Source: Ottelia alismoides
Lineage: Eukaryota > Streptophyta > Magnoliopsida > Alismatales > Hydrocharitaceae
Direction: 5' to 3'
Assembly (NCBI GenBank): GCA_037367405.1
Contig: JAZKJV010011400.1
Span: forward strand, 7,066,501 to 7,130,500
DNA length: 64,000 nt
Shown: one piece after another, positions 24,247 through 33,500 of the stretch
Layout of the letters: the number at the start of each line of letters is the position of its first letter
Position numbering within the stretch: the first letter of the stretch is position 1
Translations under genes and position numbers: made by a program
The notes under the pieces: generated by a model
The model's database searches: none
Seen by the model: only the letters and a program-made list of their open reading frames with translations
What the model was told of the DNA's origin: nothing

Positions 24247-26649
24247 TCAGATCGATAGAGGTCGCGCTCCGAGGTCTCGGATGTGAGCCCGCTGCACGGC
24301 CAGGCACATCTCGATCAAATCCTGGACGATAGGGAGAAGCTCTTTCCATTCTTCTTCGCTGCGCATGTCGGCCAGGAGCGGTGTCAGTTGGCTGGCCAGG
24401 CCGGAGATGGCGGGCATGTCACCTTCCTTAGCCGTGCGTCCCAATTCGTTCAGTTGTTCCACCAACTCGGCGCGTTGCCGAGATTCAAAGCTGCGGATGA
24501 TGCGTTCGGTTTGTTGACCGATCGAGATTGCCAGTCGCCCGGCCAGGTCGCTGGGACCATGTCGACTGTCCAGCCGCCAGCCAACTTTCAGACCGATAAA
24601 CCGTTCGACCAGGTCACCATCAAATTGACTGTTAGCGCAGCGGCGCAGCTCTTCGAAGGCTTCTTCCGGCGGCCGGCCTTTGCGATAGACACGGTCGGTA
24701 ACCATCGCATCAAAAGCGTCGACAATGCAAACGATGCGGGCGCCCAGCGGGATGTTTGTGCCGTGCGGCATATCGGGCGTCTGGCGCGCTCCGTCAAAGC
24801 GGCAATGATGCCAGCGAACAATATCGGTTAGCTCTTTGCAGTCGAAAGACGAGTCCACAATCTCGACACCCATGCGGGCATGTAACTCCATGACCTTCCA
24901 TTCTTCAGGTGTCAAGCGATCCGGTTTCAGCAGCACTGCGTCGGGCACGCCAATCTTGCCAATGTCGTGCAGCAGAGCACCAATCTCCAAGACATACAGT
25001 TCGGTCACCGTCATCAGACCTCGACCCAGCGCGACGCTCATCTCCGCCACGCGCTGGCAGTGCGAGGCCGTGTCCGCGTCTCGGTAGGCCAGGGCGGAAT
25101 GCAACGAAGCGACTGCATGGTAGGGGATGGCCTGGACGTCAGCGACTTTCTTGGCCGCAGCTTTTTGGCTCTTCTTGGTCTCGATCTGGTCCAGTTCAAT
25201 CGACCAGCAGCGCACGGCGTTGCGTCCGCCATGCTTGGCTGCATAGAGTGCTTTGTCAGCTTGTTCCAACAGTTCCTGGAAGGAATGCGCACCATGAATC
25301 ACGTGGGAAACGCCCACGCTGGTTGTCACGCTGTAAGGCGTGGCCAGGCCGACGGCGATGTCGCGCCGCACTGCTTCAGCGATTTCTGCCGTTACCTCGG
25401 CATTAAGCTTGGTCACCACGCAAAACTCTTCGCCACCGTAACGCGCCACCAGCCCGCGAGTTCCCACTGTTTGCTCGAGTGAGCGGGCGACGCTCTTGAG
25501 AACCTGGTCGCCGACGGCATGCCCGTGGGTATCGTTCAGCTTCTTGAAATGATCGACATCCAACATCATGCAACCCAGTGGATCGCCGTGGTCTTTGTGT
25601 TCGATCCAGTGCTGTTCCAACTGTTCAAACAGCTCGCGGCGGTTCATGATACCGGTCAGCGCGTCGCGCGAAGCCAATTCGCGCAACCGATTATTCTGAG
25701 CACGAATCTGCTCACGCGAGGCTTCCAATTCCTGCATGGCTTCGACCAACGTCTGCCGCTGCTCTTCGAGCATCGTGATGTCTTCAAAGCTGATGAGCGC
25801 ACCGGCCAGTTTGTCGTTGCTGTCATACACTGGAGTCGCATTGACCACGAAGAATTTGTGTATTTGCTCCGCAGTTACCAGGGACAGCGTCTCGCCCGAT
25901 AACTGTTCATTGCGCTCAATAGCGCGATGCCACGGCAAGGCTTTGGGACGATCGGTTTGCCAGGCAAACGAATCGAGCGTTTCGCCCACCAGTTCGTTAG
26001 GTTCCTTGGCAAAGTACCTGGCAAAGGCTTCATTGGCCAGCACGATGCGCTGTTGATGATCCAGCACCACCACACCACCGGCGATCGTGTCAAGCGTATT
26101 GCGCACGCGGCGCGGAACCGAGTTACTGGGGTCGAGCACCTTCAAGGTTCGTTTGAGCACCAGGAAGAAAGCGATGAAGTTTACACTCGAGGCCGCTAGC
26201 ATCAACAACATACCGTGACGCAGCGCGGACCACTGGTTGCCATCGCCTTGAAAGGCAGCCTCCAAGTTACCCCAGTCGCGACCATCACGTCGAATACTGA
26301 TTCTCAAGTTGCTTATATCGGAGGCTTCGTCTGCTTTGAGATGCCAGGCAGACGCGTGGTCACCCCAAGATGCGACAACATGCCCATCGAAGCGAACAAT
26401 GCGAGCGCTAACGGCATCGGGTGTGTGCTGACAAAAGTGTTCGAGTTGCTGACGAACGGCAGTCTGATCTGAACGCCGCATATGGAGTGAAGCGGCCACG
26501 GCCAACTGCTGGCACACGCTGGCTCTACCCTCTGCCAAACGCTGCAAGCGCATGCCTTCGATCCGATCCATGCCAAATATGTAGTAGGGCAAGAGCGACA
26601 AGCCCGCCAACATAAAGGAGAGTCGAATTGTAGTCTTGAATCGTTTCAT
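24247..26649 (-). CDS. Membrane PAS-GGDEF-HD signalling protein
   Basis: An 800-residue protein. Membrane helices at about 8-26 and 146-166 enclose a periplasmic sensor; a PAS domain spans about 185-300 and a coiled coil 300-335. The GGDEF domain is at 340-490 with an intact GGEEF signature (405-409) but no RxxD inhibitory site before it. The HD domain is at 515-700, with HD at 561-562 in LLHDIGKIGVPD. It should make cyclic-di-GMP. The HD half looks like HD-GYP phosphodiesterases, but HHExxDGxGYP is replaced by HHCRFDGARQTPD, so its specificity or activity may differ. Clean ATG start. Confidence 0.9.
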   Translation of the reverse strand: MKRFKTTIRLSFMLAGLSLLPYYIFGMDRIEGMRLQRLAEGRASVCQQLAVAASLHMRRSDQTAVRQQLEHFCQHTPDAVSARIVRFDGHVVASWGDHASAWHLKADEASDISNLRISIRRDGRDWGNLEAAFQGDGNQWSALRHGMLLMLAASSVNFIAFFLVLKRTLKVLDPSNSVPRRVRNTLDTIAGGVVVLDHQQRIVLANEAFARYFAKEPNELVGETLDSFAWQTDRPKALPWHRAIERNEQLSGETLSLVTAEQIHKFFVVNATPVYDSNDKLAGALISFEDITMLEEQRQTLVEAMQELEASREQIRAQNNRLRELASRDALTGIMNRRELFEQLEQHWIEHKDHGDPLGCMMLDVDHFKKLNDTHGHAVGDQVLKSVARSLEQTVGTRGLVARYGGEEFCVVTKLNAEVTAEIAEAVRRDIAVGLATPYSVTTSVGVSHVIHGAHSFQELLEQADKALYAAKHGGRNAVRCWSIELDQIETKKSQKAAAKKVADVQAIPYHAVASLHSALAYRDADTASHCQRVAEMSVALGRGLMTVTELYVLEIGALLHDIGKIGVPDAVLLKPDRLTPEEWKVMELHARMGVEIVDSSFDCKELTDIVRWHHCRFDGARQTPDMPHGTNIPLGARIVCIVDAFDAMVTDRVYRKGRPPEEAFEELRRCANSQFDGDLVERFIGLKVGWRLDSRHGPSDLAGRLAISIGQQTERIIRSFESRQRAELVEQLNELGRTAKEGDMPAISGLASQLTPLLADMRSEEEWKELLPIVQDLIEMCLAVQRAHIRDLGARPLSI

Positions 26650-27034
26650 GACGCCGAAAGCCCATCGGTCGCTGCTGCCACAGATGAATAGTGACCCATG
26701 ATTGGGTTTGCAAGGCTGCAGCGCCGCTGTTAAGTCGGCAAAACTGCGCGCTGCTTGCCGGCCAGATAAGTCGAATCGTTTGTAACAAGCCGATCAAAAA
26801 AGCTCATGTTCGCGGCCAGATGTTACGACAGCTAGGCAACCTGTTCCGGTTGGCTAAACACTGGCGATCAGCCAAAACCGACTGCTTGTGCGCGGAATCC
26901 TACGTATTACGGGGTTGCGAAACGTTAAGCGGTCCGAGGCAGTAAGGTTGGACAGTGATATCGGCCGAATCTATTCCATACATAGCACTGGCTGAGGGCT
27001 CAGCCGGTCTTTGAGGAAAGCAAACGGAATTGCG
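26650..27034. other. Divergent intergenic region
   Basis: About 385 bases between divergently transcribed genes (GGDEF-HD and TolC-like), so promoters in both directions are expected here. No RNA, repeat family or convincing small gene was seen. Confidence 0.4.
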
Positions 27035-29137
27035 ATGCGTAGAGGGGTGCTTCGTAATTGCTGCCCGATCCTGACTGCGCTCTACTTATTGAGCGCATCA
27101 GCAGGTTCGGTGCACGCACAAAACCGGGTAAAGGAGGTTAAAGATCTCACTTACCCCACCCATTCGCGTCCTGTACAGGATGCGAAGCGCACGCCTATTC
27201 CCGGTAAGCAAGTCTCTGCAGTGCTTCAGCCGGTCAAAGTGTCCGGTCCTTTGGCCGTCCCATCCTGGCTGCAAACCAACCAGTTGCCCGCTGCACCCAT
27301 CGAGCTCAGACCGAGCGATCCCCTGCAGCCAGCCTTGCCAGAGTCCGACCCATTGGTACCTCTGCCACGATCCATTTCCGGTTCGGTCCCGTTATCCAAT
27401 TTACAAGCAGATGGCATACCACAGCCCGCAGCGCCAACTGTCGAAGTCCCGCCGCTGCCGTCCAACGGCTCAGTACCCAGCAATTTGCCTGGTACTCTGC
27501 CCAACAATTTGCCTGGTACTGTGCCCGGACCTGTACCCGAATCATCAAGCAGTGCTCCTACGGTGAGCCTGGATGCGGCTGCGTTACCCGGTGACGAACT
27601 ACAGGATGCCGCAACTAGCGGAGGCCAGGCGGCTCCGACACTAGTTCAACCTTATTGGGTACCAGAGGTACTGAGGCTGAGCCAAATCGGAATGGGCGAT
27701 GTCCCGGTGATGCCGGTCGAGTACGAAGAAGCGATCTGGGACGCCGTAGCGCACTCGCCTTATGTACGTGCTCTGCAACTGTTACCACAAATCAACGAAG
27801 CCAAGATCACCGAGGCACAAGGTGCCTTTGATCCGTCACCGTTTGTCGATTCGATCTTCAATGACAATTCGGATCCAGTCGGCAACACGTTGACAACCGG
27901 TGGTCCCAGTCGACTGAACGAGCGACGTTTGGATAACGGTCTTGGGGTGCGAGCCAAGAATCAGATGGGCGGTTCGGCAGAGATCGGCCAGAACATGACC
28001 CTGCGCGATAACAACTCGGTGTTCTTGGCTCCCAAGCAGCAGGCAGACTCCAAGATGCTGGTCAAACTGAATCAACCGTTGCTGCGCGGAGCCGGAAGAA
28101 CGTACGCCACTGCGTCGGTGCGTTTGGCCCAATTGACCGTAGGCATCAGCCAGCACGAAGCCACGCGCAAGTTGCAGATGCATGCGCAGTCGATCGCCTT
28201 GGCCTATTGGAATCTCTACACTGCCAGGTCGATAGAACTGCAAGCTCAGCGCGGCATCGAGCGACTGACAATTCTGCGCGATGAGTTGAGAAAGCGGGCG
28301 GAAGTCGATGGCTTGGAAAGCCAGCTCAAACGCGCCGAAGCCGCCGTCGCGCGCCAAACCTCCAGCCTGGCCAGAGCGCAAGCCGACGTGGTTTCGGCGA
28401 CCGCCAATCTGCGAGCCCTGGTCAACGCGCCGCAGTGGTCCTCGCCAGAATTGATGTTCGTCCCAGCCACGCCGCCGCTGGATGAACCCATTGTGGCCGA
28501 TAGGACCAGCGAACTGGAAAAGGCTTTGTCTTTCCATCCAGATCTGCTGGCCGCCCGCGATCGCATCAAGACAGCGGCAGTACGTCTGAAGGTCGCCGAA
28601 AACGAACTGCGGCCCACGTTGAATTTAGTAATGGAGAGTTATTTGCGCGGATTGAATGCTGACTACGACGTCGGCAATTCACTCGCTGATCAGTTCAGCC
28701 AAGGACGTCCCAGCTACTCGGGCGGCTTGAGCTACCAGCGGCCCTACCAGAACTTGATATCGAAATCGATTCTCAAGCAGCGACGCTTGGAAATGCAGCA
28801 GTTGCTGTTCGACTTGGATAATACGATGCTGGTGATCACCGCCGATGTCGATCAAGCGCTGGCCGGAGTGAAGGCGACCTATGCTGAACTGGAGGCCGCA
28901 GTAAAATCGACATTGGCCTTTGATGAAGAAGTCCGTTACTTGGATGGTCGCTGGCAGAATGCCTTTGTGGAATCAACTGGACCAAGTCTGTTGTTGGACG
29001 AACTGCTGAACGCTCAGAACCAATTGATCCAAGCCGAAAACGCTTGGGCCCGCGCGCAAGCCGATCACATGATTGCGTATGCCAAGCTCCAACTGGCGAC
29101 CGGCGCTCTGCTCAATACCGCGGTAGTCTCCGAATAA
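27035..29137 (+). CDS. TolC-family outer membrane channel protein
   Basis: A 700-residue protein with a signal peptide (ILTALYLLSASAGSVHA), then about 190 residues of Pro/Ser-rich linker containing a small internal duplication (GTLPNN-LPGTVP type). The OEP/TolC core runs from about 230, with the long helices IEARQ-type (ATRKLQMHAQSIALAYWNLY, LESQLKRAEAAVARQTSSLA) and ENELRPTLNLVMESYLRGLN, then AENAWARAQADHMIAYAKLQ near the end. It forms the outer-membrane exit duct of tripartite efflux or type I secretion. No inner-membrane partner is adjacent. The ATG at 27035 is chosen over TTG 27011. Confidence 0.85.
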   Translation: MRRGVLRNCCPILTALYLLSASAGSVHAQNRVKEVKDLTYPTHSRPVQDAKRTPIPGKQVSAVLQPVKVSGPLAVPSWLQTNQLPAAPIELRPSDPLQPALPESDPLVPLPRSISGSVPLSNLQADGIPQPAAPTVEVPPLPSNGSVPSNLPGTLPNNLPGTVPGPVPESSSSAPTVSLDAAALPGDELQDAATSGGQAAPTLVQPYWVPEVLRLSQIGMGDVPVMPVEYEEAIWDAVAHSPYVRALQLLPQINEAKITEAQGAFDPSPFVDSIFNDNSDPVGNTLTTGGPSRLNERRLDNGLGVRAKNQMGGSAEIGQNMTLRDNNSVFLAPKQQADSKMLVKLNQPLLRGAGRTYATASVRLAQLTVGISQHEATRKLQMHAQSIALAYWNLYTARSIELQAQRGIERLTILRDELRKRAEVDGLESQLKRAEAAVARQTSSLARAQADVVSATANLRALVNAPQWSSPELMFVPATPPLDEPIVADRTSELEKALSFHPDLLAARDRIKTAAVRLKVAENELRPTLNLVMESYLRGLNADYDVGNSLADQFSQGRPSYSGGLSYQRPYQNLISKSILKQRRLEMQQLLFDLDNTMLVITADVDQALAGVKATYAELEAAVKSTLAFDEEVRYLDGRWQNAFVESTGPSLLLDELLNAQNQLIQAENAWARAQADHMIAYAKLQLATGALLNTAVVSE

Positions 29138-29172
29138 CCCGCCCCGGAGTGGCGCACATATAGCCCATCACC

Positions 29173-29510
29173 CGTAGCTACCGTCGCCAGACGGTGGAAG
29201 TGAAAGCTAAGGTTTTCCACCACTTGGCATTATTTATGTTGCGCCGTTTCGCATGTCACCTCTCCCGGCGCAGCCGGGGGAGGTCGCAGACGAGGCCTTT
29301 AGCCGAGGCTGCGGGAGGGGGCAATGCGCTATGGTAGAGTCCTCCTTGGCGCAAGGCCCCCTCCCGAATCTTCGCCTTGAGGGCTCGATTCGAACTGTCC
29401 CGAGCTGCGCTCGGGACAGGTGACGTTCAAAACGCACAACATCCAAATTTGAAAGTGGTGGCTACGAATGATGCTTTCCACCACTTGGCAGTGGTGGCTA
29501 CGGATGCGTT
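29173..29510. repeat. R1 repeat split by an inserted element, plus a second R1 half
   Basis: The left part (GTAGCTACCGTCGCCAGACG...TTTCCACCACTTGGCA) stops at 29229. The missing GTGGTGGCTACG reappears at 29456, immediately followed by another complete opposing half (TTTCCACCACTTGGCAGTGG...GGCTACGG, to 29502). Confidence 0.75.
29230..29455. mobile_element. R3 MITE-like element inserted in an R1 hairpin
   Basis: About 226 non-coding bases whose ends are inverted repeats of about 30 bases (ATGTTGCGCCGTTTCGCATG...TCACCTCTCCC on the left; the right end read inverted is ATGTTGTGCGTTTTGAACG...TCACCTGTCCC). Internal secondary palindromes include CGGCGCAGCCG and CCCGAGCTGCGCTCGGG. R3-like ends also occur at 7753-7799, 8071-8115 and 40864-40895. 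Confidence 0.65.
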
Positions 29511-29547
29511 TGGCGAGCGGCGGCTCTGGATGCGATCCTACTGCGAG

Positions 29548-30816
29548 TCAATCGCGTCGCAGATCGCCGTTGAAGGTCCCGTATTCCATTTCGTACCAAG
29601 TCAACCAATTGGCTTTCTCGTATTGAAAGTCCTGGTTGGTAAGGTTGGTCAGCGCCAGGTGGACGCCGACGTTGTCGGAGGGCAAGTCACGGAACTGGAC
29701 TGGTTCGCTGCCGAAGGAGAACGATGCGTTGCCATTGGTCATGCCTGCGTTGGTCTGTCCGGGGCTTCCGCCACCGGAGACTTGAGTGCGTTGGAAGGTG
29801 CGTACACGTTCGATCAGCGGCAGAACCGCGCGCTCATCACCCAGCAGGTTCAAGGCGTACCCGGCTACATTGATTTCGGGAACTTTGTTGGAATTGAGCG
29901 CCCCGAGAAAGGCCATCAGGGCAGCATCGGGGGCAATCTCTTTCAAGATGGCGACGCTCCGTTCGCGCAATTGCATGATCTGGTTGTTGCGAGTGACATC
30001 GGCTTCTTCGGGCGTCAACGCAAAGCGGATCAACAATTGGACAGCCGCGGCGTCCTTCAAGCGTTCCAGCGTCGGCAAGAACATCAGCTTCAGTTCGGTA
30101 GGTGCGTTCTTGGCCATGACGCTCGCGCGCGGAAAGATAATATCGCTGATGGCCGCCGAGACCATAGGGCCGTCGAGCGTATCCAACATGTTTTGAGCCT
30201 TCGCTCGCGCGTCGGCTTGGGCTCGGGGGTTGGAGACGTTGCCAAGCGCCTTCTTGATCTCGTTGGTCAAGCGTACGCGTTCTTCTTTGGCTTTCTCTTC
30301 GGCTTCCTGAAGCGCAACCAATTCTGGAAAGCGATAGCGCTTGCCACCGATCGAGACTTTGCCACGACCTTCGGTCATCAGTTTTTCGCGTTCGACCCAG
30401 CGACCGTCATCGTCCTTGAGGTAGCCCAGGCTGGCACGAGCCGTGGCGTTATCGGGATCCAGATCCAGGACGCGGCGATAATGTGCCGCTTCGTGTTCAG
30501 GCAGCGCGTTCTTTTTGCTCAAGGCGGCTTGCCGCAGATGAAACTCGACCGTGTCCTCGGCGCTTTTCATCGCTTCGACATACGTAACTTCATTCTTGCT
30601 AGCCCGCAGGTGCTGCTTGATTTCGTCTTGGCGAAGCAGGATAAGATTACCGGGGGCCAGTTCGACGGTCAGGACTTTATCCTTGGTGCCTTTCAAGTTA
30701 CCAACCAGTCGCCGGCCATCGCGCATCAAAAATTCATCAGCCCAAAGCGATGAACTGAATGACGCCAGAGTAAATGCCAAGCCGCAGTTGAGCCAGAAGC
30801 GATGTGCGTAGGCCAT
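29548..30816 (-). CDS. Secreted hypothetical protein with HEAT-like C-terminal part
   Basis: A 422-residue protein with a signal peptide (WLNCGLAFTLASFSSSLWA), then a small domain reading DEFLMRDGRRLVGNLKGTKD...ELAPGNLILLRQDEI. A TPR-like piece follows (HYRRVLDLDPDNATARASLG), then a charged coiled-coil stretch (EAEEKAKEERVRLTNEIKKA) and helical repeats (AVQLLIRFALTPEEADVTRN, VPEINVAGYALNLLGDERAV). This architecture is common in planctomycetes, but its function is unknown. The ATG at 30816 has AGGAG about eleven bases upstream. Confidence 0.75.
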   Translation of the reverse strand: MAYAHRFWLNCGLAFTLASFSSSLWADEFLMRDGRRLVGNLKGTKDKVLTVELAPGNLILLRQDEIKQHLRASKNEVTYVEAMKSAEDTVEFHLRQAALSKKNALPEHEAAHYRRVLDLDPDNATARASLGYLKDDDGRWVEREKLMTEGRGKVSIGGKRYRFPELVALQEAEEKAKEERVRLTNEIKKALGNVSNPRAQADARAKAQNMLDTLDGPMVSAAISDIIFPRASVMAKNAPTELKLMFLPTLERLKDAAAVQLLIRFALTPEEADVTRNNQIMQLRERSVAILKEIAPDAALMAFLGALNSNKVPEINVAGYALNLLGDERAVLPLIERVRTFQRTQVSGGGSPGQTNAGMTNGNASFSFGSEPVQFRDLPSDNVGVHLALTNLTNQDFQYEKANWLTWYEMEYGTFNGDLRRD

Positions 30817-31027
30817 AGAATGTGGTCTCCTATCTTTCAATCTCTACCGCTTCTCACTCATTGTCAATCATAAACCGCTTCAACTTGTGCGTTCTGGCCT
30901 GAGTAAACGCCTGGGGAAACCGAATTTGGCTGGTTGATCCGCCTCTGGAACCAACCTAACGGTTGCATTCTCTGCGAGCTGGCTGGAAAATAGACGCAGT
31001 ATTCCCACACGGGTCTTGGAGGCCGCC

Positions 31028-33181
31028 ATGCACAAAGTAACCTGGCTGATCGTAAGTTGGCTGATCGGCTTAGCGATGCTGCTCTCGCTGGGGTGTAAGC
31101 CGCGACAGCCAGAACCCAATGGCGCGCCCGGTCCGAGCGCTGCCGCTGGTAGCAGCGAAAAGAGCCAGCCTGGCACTGGTGGTCAAGCCACGGTTACGCC
31201 CGGTCCGAGCGTGACGAGCGAAGCTGGCGCAGCCGCTGAATCGCCTGAAGGCCAATCTACCCTCGCGCCTGACGCTGCCCGACATCAGCCTGATCAATCG
31301 ACCAGTACCGATCAGTCTGCCCGGAGCGATCCCGCGCCGACTTCGGATAGCAACTCGGGTACAGCCTTCAACAGCGATGCGAATACCAAAGTAGACAGCG
31401 ACGCGCATGCGGACTTAAGTGCCAACTCGAAGCCAATGAGTGATGGTGACTCGCACGATTCATCGATGAATGTCGCACTAGCCAGTGGCCCCAAGCCCAC
31501 CAGCGTTTCGACGCTTCGCCTGGTGGTGCTGACCAAAAGTGGGCCGCGCTTCATCAAGCTGGATGTGCATATTGGCGGACATGACCTGGCCCATGGTCTG
31601 GAATCGGCCGCCCAAGGGCTGGCCGAGCAATTGGGATTGAACTTCGACCAACCAGTCACCTGGAGTGAGCTGTTGGACAAACCGCTGGTGACATCTGGTT
31701 GGCTAGGCAACCTGGTGCCCACTGCGGAGCAGCGCGACCAACTCATCGGGCTGTACGATTTAAACAAAGACGAACGAGTTGACGCAGCGGAATTCCGTGC
31801 CTTTCTCACCCGCGGCTTATCGCGTGGTCCGCAGTTAAAGTTGATCAAAGAGCGCGAGACTCCTCCGCTGCTACCATCTGAGTCACCGTGGGGGCCGCTG
31901 GATGAAGATCAGGATGGGCAACTGACCGCAGCGGAAATCGAAAAGACTAATCAGTCCATCATGCGTTACGATTTCGATGCCGACCGCATCGTGACCGCAG
32001 GCGAACTGCGCAGCAACGGCGAGGCATCGGCCATGATGATGAACCAGGCGTCGCGCGGCATCTACGATTTTAAACCCATCGCTCAGTGGGATCTCAACAA
32101 ACCCGATCCGATGGTTCGCGCCATTATGGACTTCTACTCATATACCGACACGATCTCGCGCGAACTGTTCAGCGGCTGGACCGATGGTCGCTTTCAAGCC
32201 GTCGATGCCAATCGAGATGGTCAGCTTACTCGCGCGGAACTGATGACAGTGTCTGACAGCCTGGTTGATATTGAATCCATCGTTTCCTTTCCCGATGCCT
32301 TAAAGTCGCCAGCCAGCCGCCAGGCCGCCGGAGCGCAATGGGTATCGAGCGCCCCACCGAAGGAGGATACAGGGCAAGTCCGAGCATGGCTGACGCATCC
32401 TGGCGGTGGTCGCATCGAACTGGACAAGTGCCTCATCACTTATCGGCTACGCGATGATTACGAACCGAGCGCGAAAGAGCGCTTTGTCGAGTTCCTTCAA
32501 CAATCAATGCGCGATCCCCAATTCGAAGCGGGCCTGACGAACCTACTGGAGCTCAAGGGTGGCGCATTCGACTTAGTGCGCCAACCATCGCCAGGCATGA
32601 CCGCTGCCCCCGCCGCCGCTAATCAGACTCCGCCAACCAGCTCATCACAGAGTGAGTCAGATGTTACTGGGGCTGAGATGTCAAAGCCGCCCAGTCAGGC
32701 CGGAAGCAGTGAAGATACTACGAGCGAGTCCGTCGAGACCCGCGCTTGGGGTTGGGTGGTTGGCCCGCGACAGTACCAAGTTCAAGTGGCATGGGCGGTT
32801 AGCCCATCTCCGTGGTTCGAGTTGCTGGACGCTAACGGGGACCAGAGGCTAAGCACTACGGAGATTGGGGCGTTTAGAGAGACTGCGAAACGCCTTGATG
32901 AGGATGAGGATGGGCTCTTGAGTGTGGAGGAAATGCCATTAGCTCTAGTTTTGACGGTGGGGCGCAGTGATTCGAGGGGTGGCGCGTCGCGATTGGGGGG
33001 TACGGCTGTGGAAAAAAGGGGCACAAACGCCACTTCGGCCCCTACTTGGTTTACGGGCATGGACTATAATTTCGACGGTGAGCTCAGCCAGAGCGAGTTC
33101 CTCGGCGAAGCGACCGACTTTGAAAAGTTGGATCGCAACCGAGACGGAGTGATTGAAGCGAGGGAGATAAACACACCCTAA
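31028..33181 (+). CDS. Lipoprotein with eight EF-hand motifs
   Basis: A 717-residue exported protein with signal peptide and lipobox (MLLSLGC, Cys near residue 23), then about 130 residues of Ser/Ala/Asp-rich linker. Eight EF-hand calcium loops follow: DLNKDERVDAAEF, DEDQDGQLTAAEI, DFDADRIVTAGEL, DANRDGQLTRAEL, DANGDQRLSTTEI, DEDEDGLLSVEEM, DYNFDGELSQSEF, DRNRDGVIEAREI. Two repeated beta-domains (LVVLTKSGPRFIKLDVHIGG; VRAWLTHPGGGRIELDKCLI) lie between them. It probably binds calcium in the periplasm. The ATG at 31028 has GGAGG five bases upstream. Confidence 0.85.
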   Translation: MHKVTWLIVSWLIGLAMLLSLGCKPRQPEPNGAPGPSAAAGSSEKSQPGTGGQATVTPGPSVTSEAGAAAESPEGQSTLAPDAARHQPDQSTSTDQSARSDPAPTSDSNSGTAFNSDANTKVDSDAHADLSANSKPMSDGDSHDSSMNVALASGPKPTSVSTLRLVVLTKSGPRFIKLDVHIGGHDLAHGLESAAQGLAEQLGLNFDQPVTWSELLDKPLVTSGWLGNLVPTAEQRDQLIGLYDLNKDERVDAAEFRAFLTRGLSRGPQLKLIKERETPPLLPSESPWGPLDEDQDGQLTAAEIEKTNQSIMRYDFDADRIVTAGELRSNGEASAMMMNQASRGIYDFKPIAQWDLNKPDPMVRAIMDFYSYTDTISRELFSGWTDGRFQAVDANRDGQLTRAELMTVSDSLVDIESIVSFPDALKSPASRQAAGAQWVSSAPPKEDTGQVRAWLTHPGGGRIELDKCLITYRLRDDYEPSAKERFVEFLQQSMRDPQFEAGLTNLLELKGGAFDLVRQPSPGMTAAPAAANQTPPTSSSQSESDVTGAEMSKPPSQAGSSEDTTSESVETRAWGWVVGPRQYQVQVAWAVSPSPWFELLDANGDQRLSTTEIGAFRETAKRLDEDEDGLLSVEEMPLALVLTVGRSDSRGGASRLGGTAVEKRGTNATSAPTWFTGMDYNFDGELSQSEFLGEATDFEKLDRNRDGVIEAREINTP

Positions 33182-33500
33182 GAGTTCGGACAACTTGTAT
33201 GTGACTCGGGCAAATCCTGGAACCCAAGCTCGCCCCGTTCTGTGTTCCCGCGGATGCCTTACGACAAGGCTTCTCCCCTCAGCCCAACGAGTCCATAGAC
33301 CTTTCCCGGTCAGGTGTGTTCTACAGGCATCAGCGAGCGACCAAGTTTGCTGCATACCTCTTCTCTCGACGCAACAGGGCTCCTTTCCTTTGGCTATGCC
33401 TGTAGTTCCAGTTCTGGATACCGTGGGCAGCGTTCGATCGGATCATTTCCCATCCTTTGTTTACAACACGTATCCATCACAAATCAGTTAAGGGTCGTAT
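33182..33500. other. Gene-free leader of the response regulator
   Basis: About 319 bases with no convincing ORF, RNA or repeat family. It presumably holds the promoter of the regulator at 33501. Confidence 0.35.

Noticed and set aside
26691..26945. 84-residue plus-strand frame in the divergent gap at 26.7 kb
   Set aside because: No ribosome site, atypical composition, and it occupies the expected promoter region of two genes.
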